A stretch of DNA of 9,574 nucleotides, from the NCBI GenBank assembly GCA_017544125.1, contig JAFYET010000340.1, forward strand, positions 1-9,574, in the 5' to 3' direction. The notes below the pieces were generated by a model, which saw only the letters and a list, made by a program, of their open reading frames with translations, searched no databases and was not told where the DNA came from. Within the stretch, counting starts at the first letter, position 1; every line of letters starts with the position of its first letter. Shown here in pieces: positions 1-6,439 of this stretch. This DNA is from Ruminococcus sp. GTDB lineage: Bacteria; Bacillota; Clostridia; Oscillospirales; Ruminococcaceae. Position numbers and translations under genes: made by a program.

Positions 1-243
1 CTCATAGGCATATCACAGCAGGAGGTAAGCCGCTATGAGAGCGGCGAGGTAAAAGCCCCCATTAACTACATTATTGATGTAGCCAACTGCTGTAATGTCA
101 GTGTTGATTATATACTCGGACGTGAAAAGCCCGTCCCGCAGGAAAACGAAGTGCTGGCACTTTACAATACGCTGAACAGCAGCAACAAGATAAGAGTAGA
201 TGAGCGCATAAAAACCCTTCTTGAAATACAAACCACAAAATAA
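1..243 (+). CDS. XRE-family helix-turn-helix transcriptional regulator, C-terminal part (5' end outside window)
   Basis: Frame 1 is open from the first base to a TAA at 241-243 and gives 80 residues. The opening residues read GISQQEVSRYESGEVKAP, followed by a segment ending in NVSVDYILGRE. This is the classic second half of an HTH_3 (Cro/CI, XRE) domain: the recognition helix with SQxxVSRYESG, then the closing helices that end in (V/S)xDYLLG. About 38 residues follow, with no recognisable domain. The N-terminal start and first helix lie upstream of the window. The family binds DNA as a dimer and usually acts as a repressor; target and ligand cannot be told. It is convergent with the large surface-protein gene and its stop is followed at once by a hairpin terminator. 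Many short XRE regulators of this kind in clostridia are free-standing, so no partner is implied. Confidence 0.85.
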   Translation, partial: LIGISQQEVSRYESGEVKAPINYIIDVANCCNVSVDYILGREKPVPQENEVLALYNTLNSSNKIRVDERIKTLLEIQTTK

Positions 244-277
244 CCGCCGCCCCATACGGAGCAGCGGTCATTTTTTT
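243..277 (+). terminator. Rho-independent terminator after the XRE regulator
   Basis: Arms ACCGCCGC (243-250) and GCAGCGGT (261-268) pair with one C/A mismatch around a 10-base loop, and seven T residues follow at 271-277. It begins inside the stop codon region of the regulator gene. Read on the minus strand the stem is followed by TTATTTTG, so it may weakly serve the convergent gene ending at 290 as well. Confidence 0.75.
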
Positions 278-289
278 ATCCGTCATACA

Positions 290-3061
290 TCATACAAGCG
301 GTACGTTCCAGCCTGCGAGGTTCTGCCTTATCACCAGAACGTCCTGAATGTTTACGTTGTTGTCGCCGTTGACATTGGCGTTTGAGAGGTTTATCGAAAC
401 GTTCCAGCCTGCAAGGTGCTGCCTTATAACAAGCACGTCCATAATGTTTACCTGCTTGTCATCGTTGGCATCGCCGGGTATTCTTGCGCCTGATGCCCGG
501 GTTATGGTGAAGGAAGCGCTCTTTGAGCCTGTGTAGTTGCCCTTGCCTGTTACTGTCACGGTAGCAGTGCCTGCGTTTACGTTGTTTGTGTAGGAAACCG
601 TGTAATCAGTGTCCTTGACAAGCGTCTTGCTGCCGAGCTTTACTGTAGGTGCGGGAGTCTGTGCAGCGCCTGTGTAGGTGCAGTTTGAAACAGTTACTGC
701 CGCACTGCTGAGGTTTGCCTTTGCGATAGTGAAGTTAGCGCTCTTTGAGCCTGTGTAGTTGCCCTTGCCCGTTACCGTCACGGTGGCTGTGCCTGCGTTT
801 ACATTGTTTGTGTAGGAAACCGTGTAGTCGGTGTCCTTGACAAGCGCCGTGCCGCCAAGCTTAACTGTGGGTGCAGGTGTCTGTGCCGAGCCGTTGTAGG
901 TCACGCCCGATACTGTTATAGCCGCACCGCTTATGTCGGTGGTGTTTCTTGTGATAGTGAAAGTGGCACTCTTCGAGCCTGTGTAGTTGCCCTTGCCCGT
1001 TACTGTAACAGTAGCTGTGCCGGGGTTGATGTTGTTAGAATAAGCTACGGTGTAGTTGCTTGCCGCTACCGTCTTGCCGCCATATGTTACCGTAGGAACA
1101 GGCTTTACCTGCGAGCCGGTGTATGCCATGTTGGCGACCGTTATACTTGCATTGCTGAGGTTTATCTTTGATATGGTGAATGTTCCGCTCTTTGTGCCTG
1201 TGCAGTTGTTTTTACCTGTTACTGTCACAGTGGCTGTGCCTGCATTCACGTTGTCTGAGTATGTTACAGTGTAGTTGCTCGATGATACCGTTGTGCTGCC
1301 AACCTTTACAGTGGGTGCGGGTGTTATTGCAGAGCCTGTGTAGGTCGCACCGGCTGCTGTTACTGTGGCACTTGAAAGGTTTAGCTTGTTTATAGCAAAG
1401 TTTACATTCCTCGTGCCTGTGTAGTTGCCCTTGCCCGTTATGGTCATGGTGGCTGTGCCTGCGTTTGTGTTGTTTGTGTAAGAAACTGTGTAGTCAGTGC
1501 CCTTTGTGAGCGTCTTGCCGCTAAGTGTCACTGTAGGTGCAGGTGTCTGTGCCGAGCCGTTGTAGGTCACGCTCGAAACAGATATCGCAGCATTTGCAAG
1601 GCTGAGTGCGTTTATGGTAAAGGTGGCGTTCTTTGTGCCTGTGTAGTTACCCTTGCCCGTCAGCGTTACTGTGGCTGTGCCTGCGTTTACGTTGTTAGAG
1701 TAGCTTACAGTGTAGTCTGTGCCCTTTACAAGTGTTGTGCCGTTGTATTTTACCGTGGGCTCGGGTGTCTGCGCCGAGCCGTTGTAGTTGCAGTTTGAAA
1801 TAGTTACTACAGCGCCGTTTATGTCCTTTTTCACAACAGTGTTGTTAACTATCTGGAAGGTCACATACTTTGAGTTTGTATATGTGCCGTTGCCTGTTAT
1901 CTTGATAGTTGCTGTGCCTGCATTTACGTTGTTGGAGTATGTTACAGAGTAGTCTGTGCCCTTTTTGAGGGTCTTGCCGTCCATAGTTACAACAGGCTCA
2001 GGCTTTATCGCACTGCCTGTGTAGTTGTAGCTTGCGTTCACACCCGTAACGGTCGCAAACTCCAGGCTGGTGTTTGCAAGGTAGACGGTGTAGTGGTCAC
2101 GGCAGTACGAGCACTCGTAGTAAATATACCCCTGGGATGTTTCTGTGGGGGGGTATGTTGTGGATACATAGTTGTGCGCTGTCTTTGCTATAGTCTCCTT
2201 GTAGCTGTAGCCGCAGGTCTTACAGGTATATAACATCGTTCCCACATGGTTGCAGGCAGGTTCTACTGTCTGCACGCCATCGTCAAAGTCATGTGTGTGG
2301 TTGGGCAGGTCGATCAGCTGATATGTCAGCTGCGGTTTTGAATTAAAAGCATATTGCGAGCCGCTGGTGTTTGAATAGCACTTGAGCACAAAGCCGTCGA
2401 TCGCCACATAGCTTGCGCCCGATGCTTTGTAGCCTACCGCATAACCTGTGGAAGAAATAGCAACATTCTTGCCAAGAGTCAGCTCCATAAGGCTTGTGCA
2501 GCCGAGAAATGCGTAATTGCCTATCGAAGTAAGCCCTGCCGGAAGTGTTGCAGAAGCAAGCGACGAACAGCCCGTGAAAGCATAAGGTCCTATGCTCGTA
2601 ACAGTTGAGGGTATATTTATAGTTTTAAGCGATGTGCAGCCTGCAAAAAGGCTGTCAGCTATCTCGGTAAGACTGCTCGGCAGTGTCACCGACTGGAGAC
2701 TTGTGCAGCTTGAAAAAGCGCCCTCGCCAAGAGTAGTTACCGTGTTCGGTATGGTAACGCTTGTTACCGACTTGTTGCTCATAAACGGGAAGTAATTATC
2801 GCTGTCACCCAACGCAGTTACAGTATATCCGCCAAGGGTCGAGGGTATTGAAACAGCTGACGATGTGCCGGTATAATCGGTTATTATCATCTTGTTATTC
2901 TTGACAATGCCCCAAAAATCGCCGTACTGCGTGCCGTTCTCCTCAAACCCCGCATCTGCATAAAGTATATGCGAGGATATCACGCCCTCGGGCAGCACAG
3001 CACCGGTACTGCCAAGCAGCATAGCCGCAGCGGCAATGCCTGCTATAAACCTTTTCTTCAT
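290..3061 (-). CDS. Secreted BspA-type leucine-rich-repeat protein with seven Ig-like repeats and a C-terminal dockerin
   Basis: 923 residues. The start at 3061 (MKKRFIAG) is preferred over an in-frame ATG at 3097 because AAGGAGGA (3068-3075) lies six bases upstream of it and the signal peptide then begins correctly. Order of parts: signal peptide (about 1-37, possible cleavage after YADA); BspA/LRR_5 repeats of 23 residues (about 98-200, pattern LxxVxLPxxLTxIxxxAFxxCTS); a Cys/His-rich module (about 255-322, with C280-x2-C283 and C317-x2-C320) that may bind metal; seven ~73-residue Ig-like/MBG-like repeats (about 335-857); and a dockerin (863-919) with two Ca-binding loops, D864/N866/D868/D875 and N896/N898/D900/D907, each followed by VLVIRQxLAGWNV. 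No LPXTG or transmembrane anchor is seen, so attachment would be through a cohesin partner. The architecture suggests an adhesin or scaffold-borne binding protein, not an enzyme: no catalytic domain is visible. The ligand is unknown. Confidence 0.92.
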   Translation of the reverse strand: MKKRFIAGIAAAAMLLGSTGAVLPEGVISSHILYADAGFEENGTQYGDFWGIVKNNKMIITDYTGTSSAVSIPSTLGGYTVTALGDSDNYFPFMSNKSVTSVTIPNTVTTLGEGAFSSCTSLQSVTLPSSLTEIADSLFAGCTSLKTINIPSTVTSIGPYAFTGCSSLASATLPAGLTSIGNYAFLGCTSLMELTLGKNVAISSTGYAVGYKASGASYVAIDGFVLKCYSNTSGSQYAFNSKPQLTYQLIDLPNHTHDFDDGVQTVEPACNHVGTMLYTCKTCGYSYKETIAKTAHNYVSTTYPPTETSQGYIYYECSYCRDHYTVYLANTSLEFATVTGVNASYNYTGSAIKPEPVVTMDGKTLKKGTDYSVTYSNNVNAGTATIKITGNGTYTNSKYVTFQIVNNTVVKKDINGAVVTISNCNYNGSAQTPEPTVKYNGTTLVKGTDYTVSYSNNVNAGTATVTLTGKGNYTGTKNATFTINALSLANAAISVSSVTYNGSAQTPAPTVTLSGKTLTKGTDYTVSYTNNTNAGTATMTITGKGNYTGTRNVNFAINKLNLSSATVTAAGATYTGSAITPAPTVKVGSTTVSSSNYTVTYSDNVNAGTATVTVTGKNNCTGTKSGTFTISKINLSNASITVANMAYTGSQVKPVPTVTYGGKTVAASNYTVAYSNNINPGTATVTVTGKGNYTGSKSATFTITRNTTDISGAAITVSGVTYNGSAQTPAPTVKLGGTALVKDTDYTVSYTNNVNAGTATVTVTGKGNYTGSKSANFTIAKANLSSAAVTVSNCTYTGAAQTPAPTVKLGSKTLVKDTDYTVSYTNNVNAGTATVTVTGKGNYTGSKSASFTITRASGARIPGDANDDKQVNIMDVLVIRQHLAGWNVSINLSNANVNGDNNVNIQDVLVIRQNLAGWNVPLV
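491..2059 (-). repeat. Seven tandem in-frame repeats (~219-237 bp each) encoding Ig-like modules
   Basis: Each unit encodes a block with the consensus Y(N/T)GSAQTPAPTV, then TDYTVSY(T/S)NNVNAGT, ATVTVTGKGNYTG and xFTI. Equivalent bases (the complement of the NAG codons) fall at 571, 793, 1021, 1240, 1459, 1681 and 1918, so spacings are 222, 228, 219, 219, 222 and 237 bp, all multiples of three. Units 6 and 7, next to the dockerin, are the most alike in both DNA and protein; the unit nearest the N-terminus (around 1918) is the most divergent. This pattern suggests expansion by duplication from the C-terminal end. The repeats resemble MBG/bacterial Ig-like domains that act as stalks or spacers in surface proteins. 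Confidence 0.9.
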
Positions 3062-3105
3062 TAAAAATCCTCCTTCAAAAGCCGTCGATAATATCATACA
3101 CTATT

Positions 3106-3134
3106 ATTATAACATTTTTAACAGAACATCTCAA
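3106..3134 (-). promoter_or_regulatory. Sigma-A promoter of the surface-protein gene
   Basis: On the minus strand TTGAGA (-35, 3129-3134) and TATAAT (-10, 3106-3111) are separated by 17 bases, with an extended TGT just before the -10. Transcription would start near 3099, giving a leader of about 38 bases that contains the AAGGAGGA ribosome binding site. Confidence 0.75.
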
Positions 3135-3221
3135 TAAGCATAATACACAATACCTGCCGCCCGTTTTTGGGCATAAAGGCAACGCTTCCCTTTGTTTACA
3201 AAAAATTAACCCAATATAGCC

Positions 3222-3250
3222 TTGACAAATTATATTTGATAAGATATAAT
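3222..3250 (+). promoter_or_regulatory. Consensus sigma-A promoter of the gpx-ohrR operon
   Basis: Perfect TTGACA (3222-3227) and perfect TATAAT (3245-3250) are separated by the optimal 17 bases. The predicted start is near 3257, about 49 bases before the gpx start codon. So strong a core promoter would be expected to need repression, which fits the palindrome covering it and the regulator encoded in the operon. The remaining gap between this and the divergent promoter (3135-3221) shows no gene. Confidence 0.85.
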
Positions 3251-3252
3251 TT
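3227..3252 (+). promoter_or_regulatory. Candidate operator: perfect 9-bp inverted repeat over the gpx promoter
   Basis: AAATTATAT (3227-3235) and ATATAATTT (3244-3252) are exact reverse complements separated by eight bases. The element fills the spacer and the whole -10 box. MarR/OhrR proteins bind AT-rich palindromes placed over the promoter; the known OhrR site (TACAATT/AATTGTA) has similar composition and shares AATT within its arms. Assignment to the downstream ohrR product is inference. Confidence 0.6.
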
Positions 3253-3305
3253 AATCATACCAAACAACAACACAGTATGAGACCACAGAAAGGACGGAAC
3301 AGACT

Positions 3306-3851
3306 ATGAGCAGATTTTATGAGCTGAGCGTTACCAATGCCGGAGGCGAGAGCATTCCCATGAGCGAGTATAAGGGCAAGGTGGTAGTTGTAGTAAACAC
3401 CGCCACCGGCTGCGGCTTCACCCCGCAGTATAAGCCCCTTGAAGAGATGTACGAGGCGCTGCACGATAAGGGGCTTGAGATAATCGACGTGCCCTGCAAC
3501 CAGTTCGCAGGTCAGACCCCCGGCACCGATGAGGAGATACACGAGTTCTGCACCCTCAAATACAACACAAAGTTCCCTCAGATGAAAAAGAGCGATGTCA
3601 ACGGCGAGAATGAGATAGAGCTTTTTAAATACCTCAAATCGCAAAAGGGCTTCGGGGGCTTCGGTAAGGGTGCTAAGGCTCTCGCAATGGCCACCCTCTG
3701 CAAGGCAAGGGATAAGGACTATAAGACAAACCCCGATATCAAGTGGAACTTCACCAAGTTCGTGATAAACAGGCAGGGCGATGTAGTTGCACGCTTTGAG
3801 CCCACCGAGGATATGGGCAAGCTGCGTGAATGCGTGGAAGGGCTGCTTTAA
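3306..3851 (+). CDS. gpx: Glutathione peroxidase family protein (thiol peroxidase, cysteine type)
   Basis: 181 residues with a thioredoxin-like fold. It reduces hydrogen peroxide and organic hydroperoxides; bacterial non-seleno members usually take electrons from thioredoxin and not glutathione. Visible signature: peroxidatic Cys36 in NTATGCGFT, then VPCNQFAGQ with Gln70, and WNFTKF with Trp147 and Asn148, completing the Cys/Gln/Trp/Asn tetrad. Cys82 in EFCT sits where 2-Cys members carry the resolving cysteine. It is about 20 residues longer than the usual ~160, the extra length lying between YLKSQ (109-113) and DIKWNF (144-149) and containing Cys132. No signal peptide is present, so it is cytoplasmic. 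The start has AAAGGA (3289-3294) eleven bases upstream. It is first gene of an operon with ohrR, which follows without a gap, so expression is probably induced by organic peroxide. Confidence 0.93.
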   Translation: MSRFYELSVTNAGGESIPMSEYKGKVVVVVNTATGCGFTPQYKPLEEMYEALHDKGLEIIDVPCNQFAGQTPGTDEEIHEFCTLKYNTKFPQMKKSDVNGENEIELFKYLKSQKGFGGFGKGAKALAMATLCKARDKDYKTNPDIKWNFTKFVINRQGDVVARFEPTEDMGKLRECVEGLL

Positions 3852-4319
3852 ATGCAAAAAGGAGAAGTGATCTATGAGCCAAAAAAGGTAAATGTTTGTG
3901 AGCAGCTCAGGCTCGATAACCAGCTGTGCTTTCCGCTTTATGCGGCGGCAAGGCAGGTGGTGAATATGTACACCCCCCACTTGAAGCCGCTGGGCATAAC
4001 CTATACCCAGTATCTCGTTTTCCTTGTGCTGGGCGAGAACGGGCAGATGAAAGTCAGCGAGATAGGCTCAAAGCTCTTTCTCGATAACGGCACCCTCTCC
4101 CCCCTGCTCAAAAAGCTGGAAAAAGAGGGCTATATCGCCCGCACCAGAAGCCATGAGGACGAGCGTATAGTGCAGATATCCCTCACCGATAAGGGGGCTG
4201 AGTTCTATAACGGGCTTGCGGATATCCCCGGCAAGGTGGGCTCCTGCCTGTGTATGGAGGAGCAAAGGGCAAGGCAGCTCTATTCGCTTTTGTATGAGCT
4301 TCTGAACGCCGACAGGTGA
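3852..4319 (+). CDS. ohrR: OhrR-type MarR-family organic-peroxide-sensing repressor
   Basis: 155 residues forming a winged helix-turn-helix dimer. The family signature LDNQLCF places the peroxide-sensing cysteine at Cys26; Tyr30, Tyr40 and Tyr51 fall at +4, +14 and +25 from it, the same spacing as Tyr19, Tyr29 and Tyr40 around Cys15 in Bacillus subtilis OhrR. The DNA-binding part runs through VSEIGSKLFLDNGTLSPLLKKLE and the wing HEDERIV. Two further cysteines (132, 134) lie about 106-108 residues after Cys26, as in the 2-Cys Xanthomonas type, so oxidation may form an intersubunit disulfide. The ATG directly follows the gpx TAA, with GGAAGG (3836-3841) inside gpx as ribosome binding site; the better AAGGAG at 3859 has no in-frame start at useful spacing. 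It probably represses its own operon. Other MarR roles are less likely given the cysteine context. Confidence 0.9.
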   Translation: MQKGEVIYEPKKVNVCEQLRLDNQLCFPLYAAARQVVNMYTPHLKPLGITYTQYLVFLVLGENGQMKVSEIGSKLFLDNGTLSPLLKKLEKEGYIARTRSHEDERIVQISLTDKGAEFYNGLADIPGKVGSCLCMEEQRARQLYSLLYELLNADR

Positions 4320-4375
4320 TATTCGGCTATGCCCACGGATTTTTGGTGATTTTAAATATTTTTTATGAAAAAGGA

Positions 4376-4404
4376 TTGCATTTTTGTGATGAATGTGATA
4401 TAAT
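4376..4404 (+). promoter_or_regulatory. Promoter of the ligand-sensor/GGDEF gene
   Basis: TTGCAT (4376-4381), 17 bases, then TATAAT (4399-4404) with an extended -10 TGA immediately before it. The predicted start is near 4411, leaving a leader of about 36 bases. No clear terminator separates it from ohrR, so some read-through is possible. Confidence 0.75.
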
Positions 4405-4422
4405 ATATTATGTATATATCAC
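4395..4422 (+). promoter_or_regulatory. Candidate operator: inverted repeat over the -10 and start site
   Basis: GTGATATA (4395-4402) and TATATCAC (4415-4422) are exact reverse complements separated by 12 bases. They bracket the -10 box and the predicted transcription start, a usual place for a repressor site. The binding protein is unknown; the downstream protein has no DNA-binding domain of its own. Confidence 0.45.
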
Positions 4423-4446
4423 GACCGCAAGGGAGGCCGCCTTTTT

Positions 4447-6357
4447 ATGAAGCATAAGACCATTGCCATCTGTGTAACAGGCTATGACGATCAAAACGAA
4501 ATAACAAAGATTATGGGCATAAAAGCCCGCTGCAAGGAGCTTGGCTATAACGTTCTGACCTTCTTCAACTCTCAGAGAAAGCCCGAGCTCAACCTTGATC
4601 TTATAATCCCGGAGGATATCTTAAACGGCGAAAAAATGGCGGTCAAGCTCATCAATTATGACCTTATCGACGGTATGATAGTTTTCGGTGACTCTATGCT
4701 TTGGCCCGAGATGCTCGAGAAGATAGCCGCCGAGTGCAAAAAGCGCGGCATACCTATGGTGGATATCGACGACCCCACATTCGACGTTTGCGAGAAGATA
4801 ACCCTGAGCAACGAGAAGGCTATGGAATATGTTATCAGACACTTAGTCGAGGATCACGGTCTAACAAAGATAGACTTTATAAACGGCTTCAAGAACAACC
4901 CCCAGTCGGACGAAAGGCTGGCGGCTTATAAAAAGATACTTACCGAGCATAATATACCCATTGAGGAAGAGCGCATACACTACGGCGAGTTCTGGCGCAA
5001 GGCTATCGACTGCACCAAGACTATCATGGCAAGGGGCGAGCTGCCCGAGGCTATCGCCTGCGCTAATGACACAATGGCTATCTACTGTATGGATACCCTT
5101 AAAGAAGCAGGCTACCGCATACCCGATGATGTTATCGTAACGGGCTTTGATGCGACATTTGACAGCCAGCTGTGCAAGCCTACGCTGACTACCGCAAGGC
5201 GTGCCATATTTGAATCGGGCGTGGCTGCGGTAGATGTGCTCACAAAAATGATGAACGGCGAAAAGGTCGATCATGAGACCTTTGTCGAGTCGGTGCTGGT
5301 AAAGGGCGAGTCCTGCGGGTGTGTTCCTTTGACTCAGCGCAAGGAAGAAACATATGAGGAGAAGTATGAGAGAGTAAACCGCTTCAAGCAGTTTAACAGA
5401 TACATTCTTTATATGAACTCGGAATTTTCAAACATCACCAATTCTGAGGAGCTCTACCAGCCTATGACCGAGGGCTGCCGCATATTCCAGATAGAGAAGC
5501 TCTATGTGTGCATAAACATTGATATCGAGCATAAGCAGGATCTGGTGGATCTTGACGAGATAAACCCCTGGGAAGTGCCCGACAGAATGGTTTCTATGTT
5601 CAAGCACGGGCATGATGTGGAGGTGGGTACAGAGTTTGCCACCAAAGACCTTATCCCCGGCGGCATAAACGACAGCGAGGGGCCTGTCAACTACGTTTTC
5701 GCCCCCCTCTATTTCAAGAAAAACTTCATCGGCTATGTGGCGCTCAAAGCACCCGAGGATTATATCGAGGGCGATATATTCTGCGCATGGCTGGTGTCTA
5801 TATCAAACAACGCAGGCTCGTTCTACATGAACAACGAGCTGTCAGAAGCGATCGGCGAGCTGCAGAAGCTCTACCTGCGTGACCCGCTGACGGGGCTTTA
5901 CAACAGGCGTGGTCTTAACAAGTATGAAAAGCCCTACATCGAGAAGGCTCTTGCCGAGGGCAGGATGCCCGCACTCATCTGCGCCGATGTTGACGGCTTG
6001 AAGAAGGTAAACGACAACTACGGTCACGAAGAGGGCGACAACGCCATTGTCAGAAGCTCGGCAGCGCTTATCAGGTGCTTCCCCGTAGGCAGCGTATGCG
6101 TCAGGACGGGCGGTGACGAGTTCCTCGTTATATCGTCATTTGATGATGAAAAGGAGCTCAAAGCCTCTATCAAGGACGTTTACCGCAACCTTGCCGAATA
6201 CAACGCCATAAGCAACAAGCCCTACAAGGTAGGCTGCTCGTGCAGCTACGCCCTTGTTCCCACAAGCGGCGAATATGACCTTGATGAGATACAGAAGATC
6301 GCCGACAAGAATATGTACGAGGAAAAGGTAAAGCGCAAGGCGGTAAGGAAAGACTGA
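4447..6357 (+). CDS. Soluble diguanylate cyclase with LacI-type ligand-binding domain and GAF-like middle
   Basis: 636 residues, no signal peptide or membrane segment, so cytoplasmic. Residues 1-285 form a periplasmic-binding-protein type 1 fold of the LacI/GalR effector class; hallmarks are IACANDTMAIY (203-213), EAGYRIPDDVIVTGFDA (220-236) and a closing GESCGC (287-292). The HTH normally preceding this domain in LacI proteins is absent. Residues about 310-460 look like a GAF-type sensor (tentative). A short helix joins it to a GGDEF domain (about 478-632): RDPLTGLYNRRG, metal site Asp514/Asp516 in DVDGLKKVNDNYGH, and an intact GGDEF at 555-559, so cyclic di-GMP synthesis is expected. The inhibitory RxxD site would fall at 546-549 but reads PVGS, so product inhibition there is unlikely. 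GGGAGG (4431-4436) lies ten bases before the ATG. A cytosolic small molecule, possibly a sugar or nucleoside, probably gates activity; the ligand is not deducible. Confidence 0.9.
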   Translation: MKHKTIAICVTGYDDQNEITKIMGIKARCKELGYNVLTFFNSQRKPELNLDLIIPEDILNGEKMAVKLINYDLIDGMIVFGDSMLWPEMLEKIAAECKKRGIPMVDIDDPTFDVCEKITLSNEKAMEYVIRHLVEDHGLTKIDFINGFKNNPQSDERLAAYKKILTEHNIPIEEERIHYGEFWRKAIDCTKTIMARGELPEAIACANDTMAIYCMDTLKEAGYRIPDDVIVTGFDATFDSQLCKPTLTTARRAIFESGVAAVDVLTKMMNGEKVDHETFVESVLVKGESCGCVPLTQRKEETYEEKYERVNRFKQFNRYILYMNSEFSNITNSEELYQPMTEGCRIFQIEKLYVCINIDIEHKQDLVDLDEINPWEVPDRMVSMFKHGHDVEVGTEFATKDLIPGGINDSEGPVNYVFAPLYFKKNFIGYVALKAPEDYIEGDIFCAWLVSISNNAGSFYMNNELSEAIGELQKLYLRDPLTGLYNRRGLNKYEKPYIEKALAEGRMPALICADVDGLKKVNDNYGHEEGDNAIVRSSAALIRCFPVGSVCVRTGGDEFLVISSFDDEKELKASIKDVYRNLAEYNAISNKPYKVGCSCSYALVPTSGEYDLDEIQKIADKNMYEEKVKRKAVRKD

Positions 6358-6370
6358 TTTAAAATTATAC

Positions 6371-6396
6371 GACCCTCTGCTGTACGGCAGGGGGTC
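6371..6396 (+). terminator. Stable hairpin after the GGDEF gene; possible weak terminator or processing site
   Basis: GACCCTCTGC (6371-6380) pairs fully with GCAGGGGGTC (6387-6396), with one G-U pair, around the loop TGTACG. The stem begins 14 bases after the stop codon, but the following bases AGTATATAAG lack a T run, so termination would be poor. No convincing promoter lies between it and the next gene at 6440, so the downstream pair may depend on read-through past this hairpin. Confidence 0.5.
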
Positions 6397-6439
6397 AGTA
6401 TATAAGTGAATAATGCGCTATGATAAGGAGGAACCCCAA

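Noticed and set aside
491..2059. Regularly spaced repeats that could suggest a CRISPR array
   Set aside because: Units are ~219-237 bp, in frame and fully coding within one protein; no short direct repeats with unique spacers.
3062..3097. Twelve-residue N-terminal extension of the surface protein from an ATG at 3097
   Set aside because: The ribosome binding site AAGGAGGA lies inside this extension and is correctly spaced for the ATG at 3061, and the predicted transcription start near 3099 would leave no leader for the longer form.
3165..3180. GCCC/GGGC hairpin in the divergent gap
   Set aside because: Four-base arms around a T-rich loop with no conserved context; too weak to call.
3255..3980. 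241-codon open frame on the minus strand
   Set aside because: It is antisense to gpx and the start of ohrR, both of which have clear family signatures, ribosome binding sites and a promoter; its translation resembles no family and has low-complexity leucine/histidine content typical of antisense frames.
4411..4446. Possible cyclic di-GMP riboswitch ahead of the GGDEF gene
   Set aside because: The leader is only about 36 bases and has none of the conserved GEMM elements.
4861..5274. 137-codon open frame on the minus strand
   Set aside because: Lies wholly within the ligand-binding domain of the GGDEF protein on the opposite strand, with no recognisable domain and no supporting start signal.
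6413..6439. Nine-residue extension of the FakA-like protein from an ATG at 6413
   Set aside because: No ribosome binding site precedes 6413, whereas AAGGAGG sits eight bases before the ATG at 6440.
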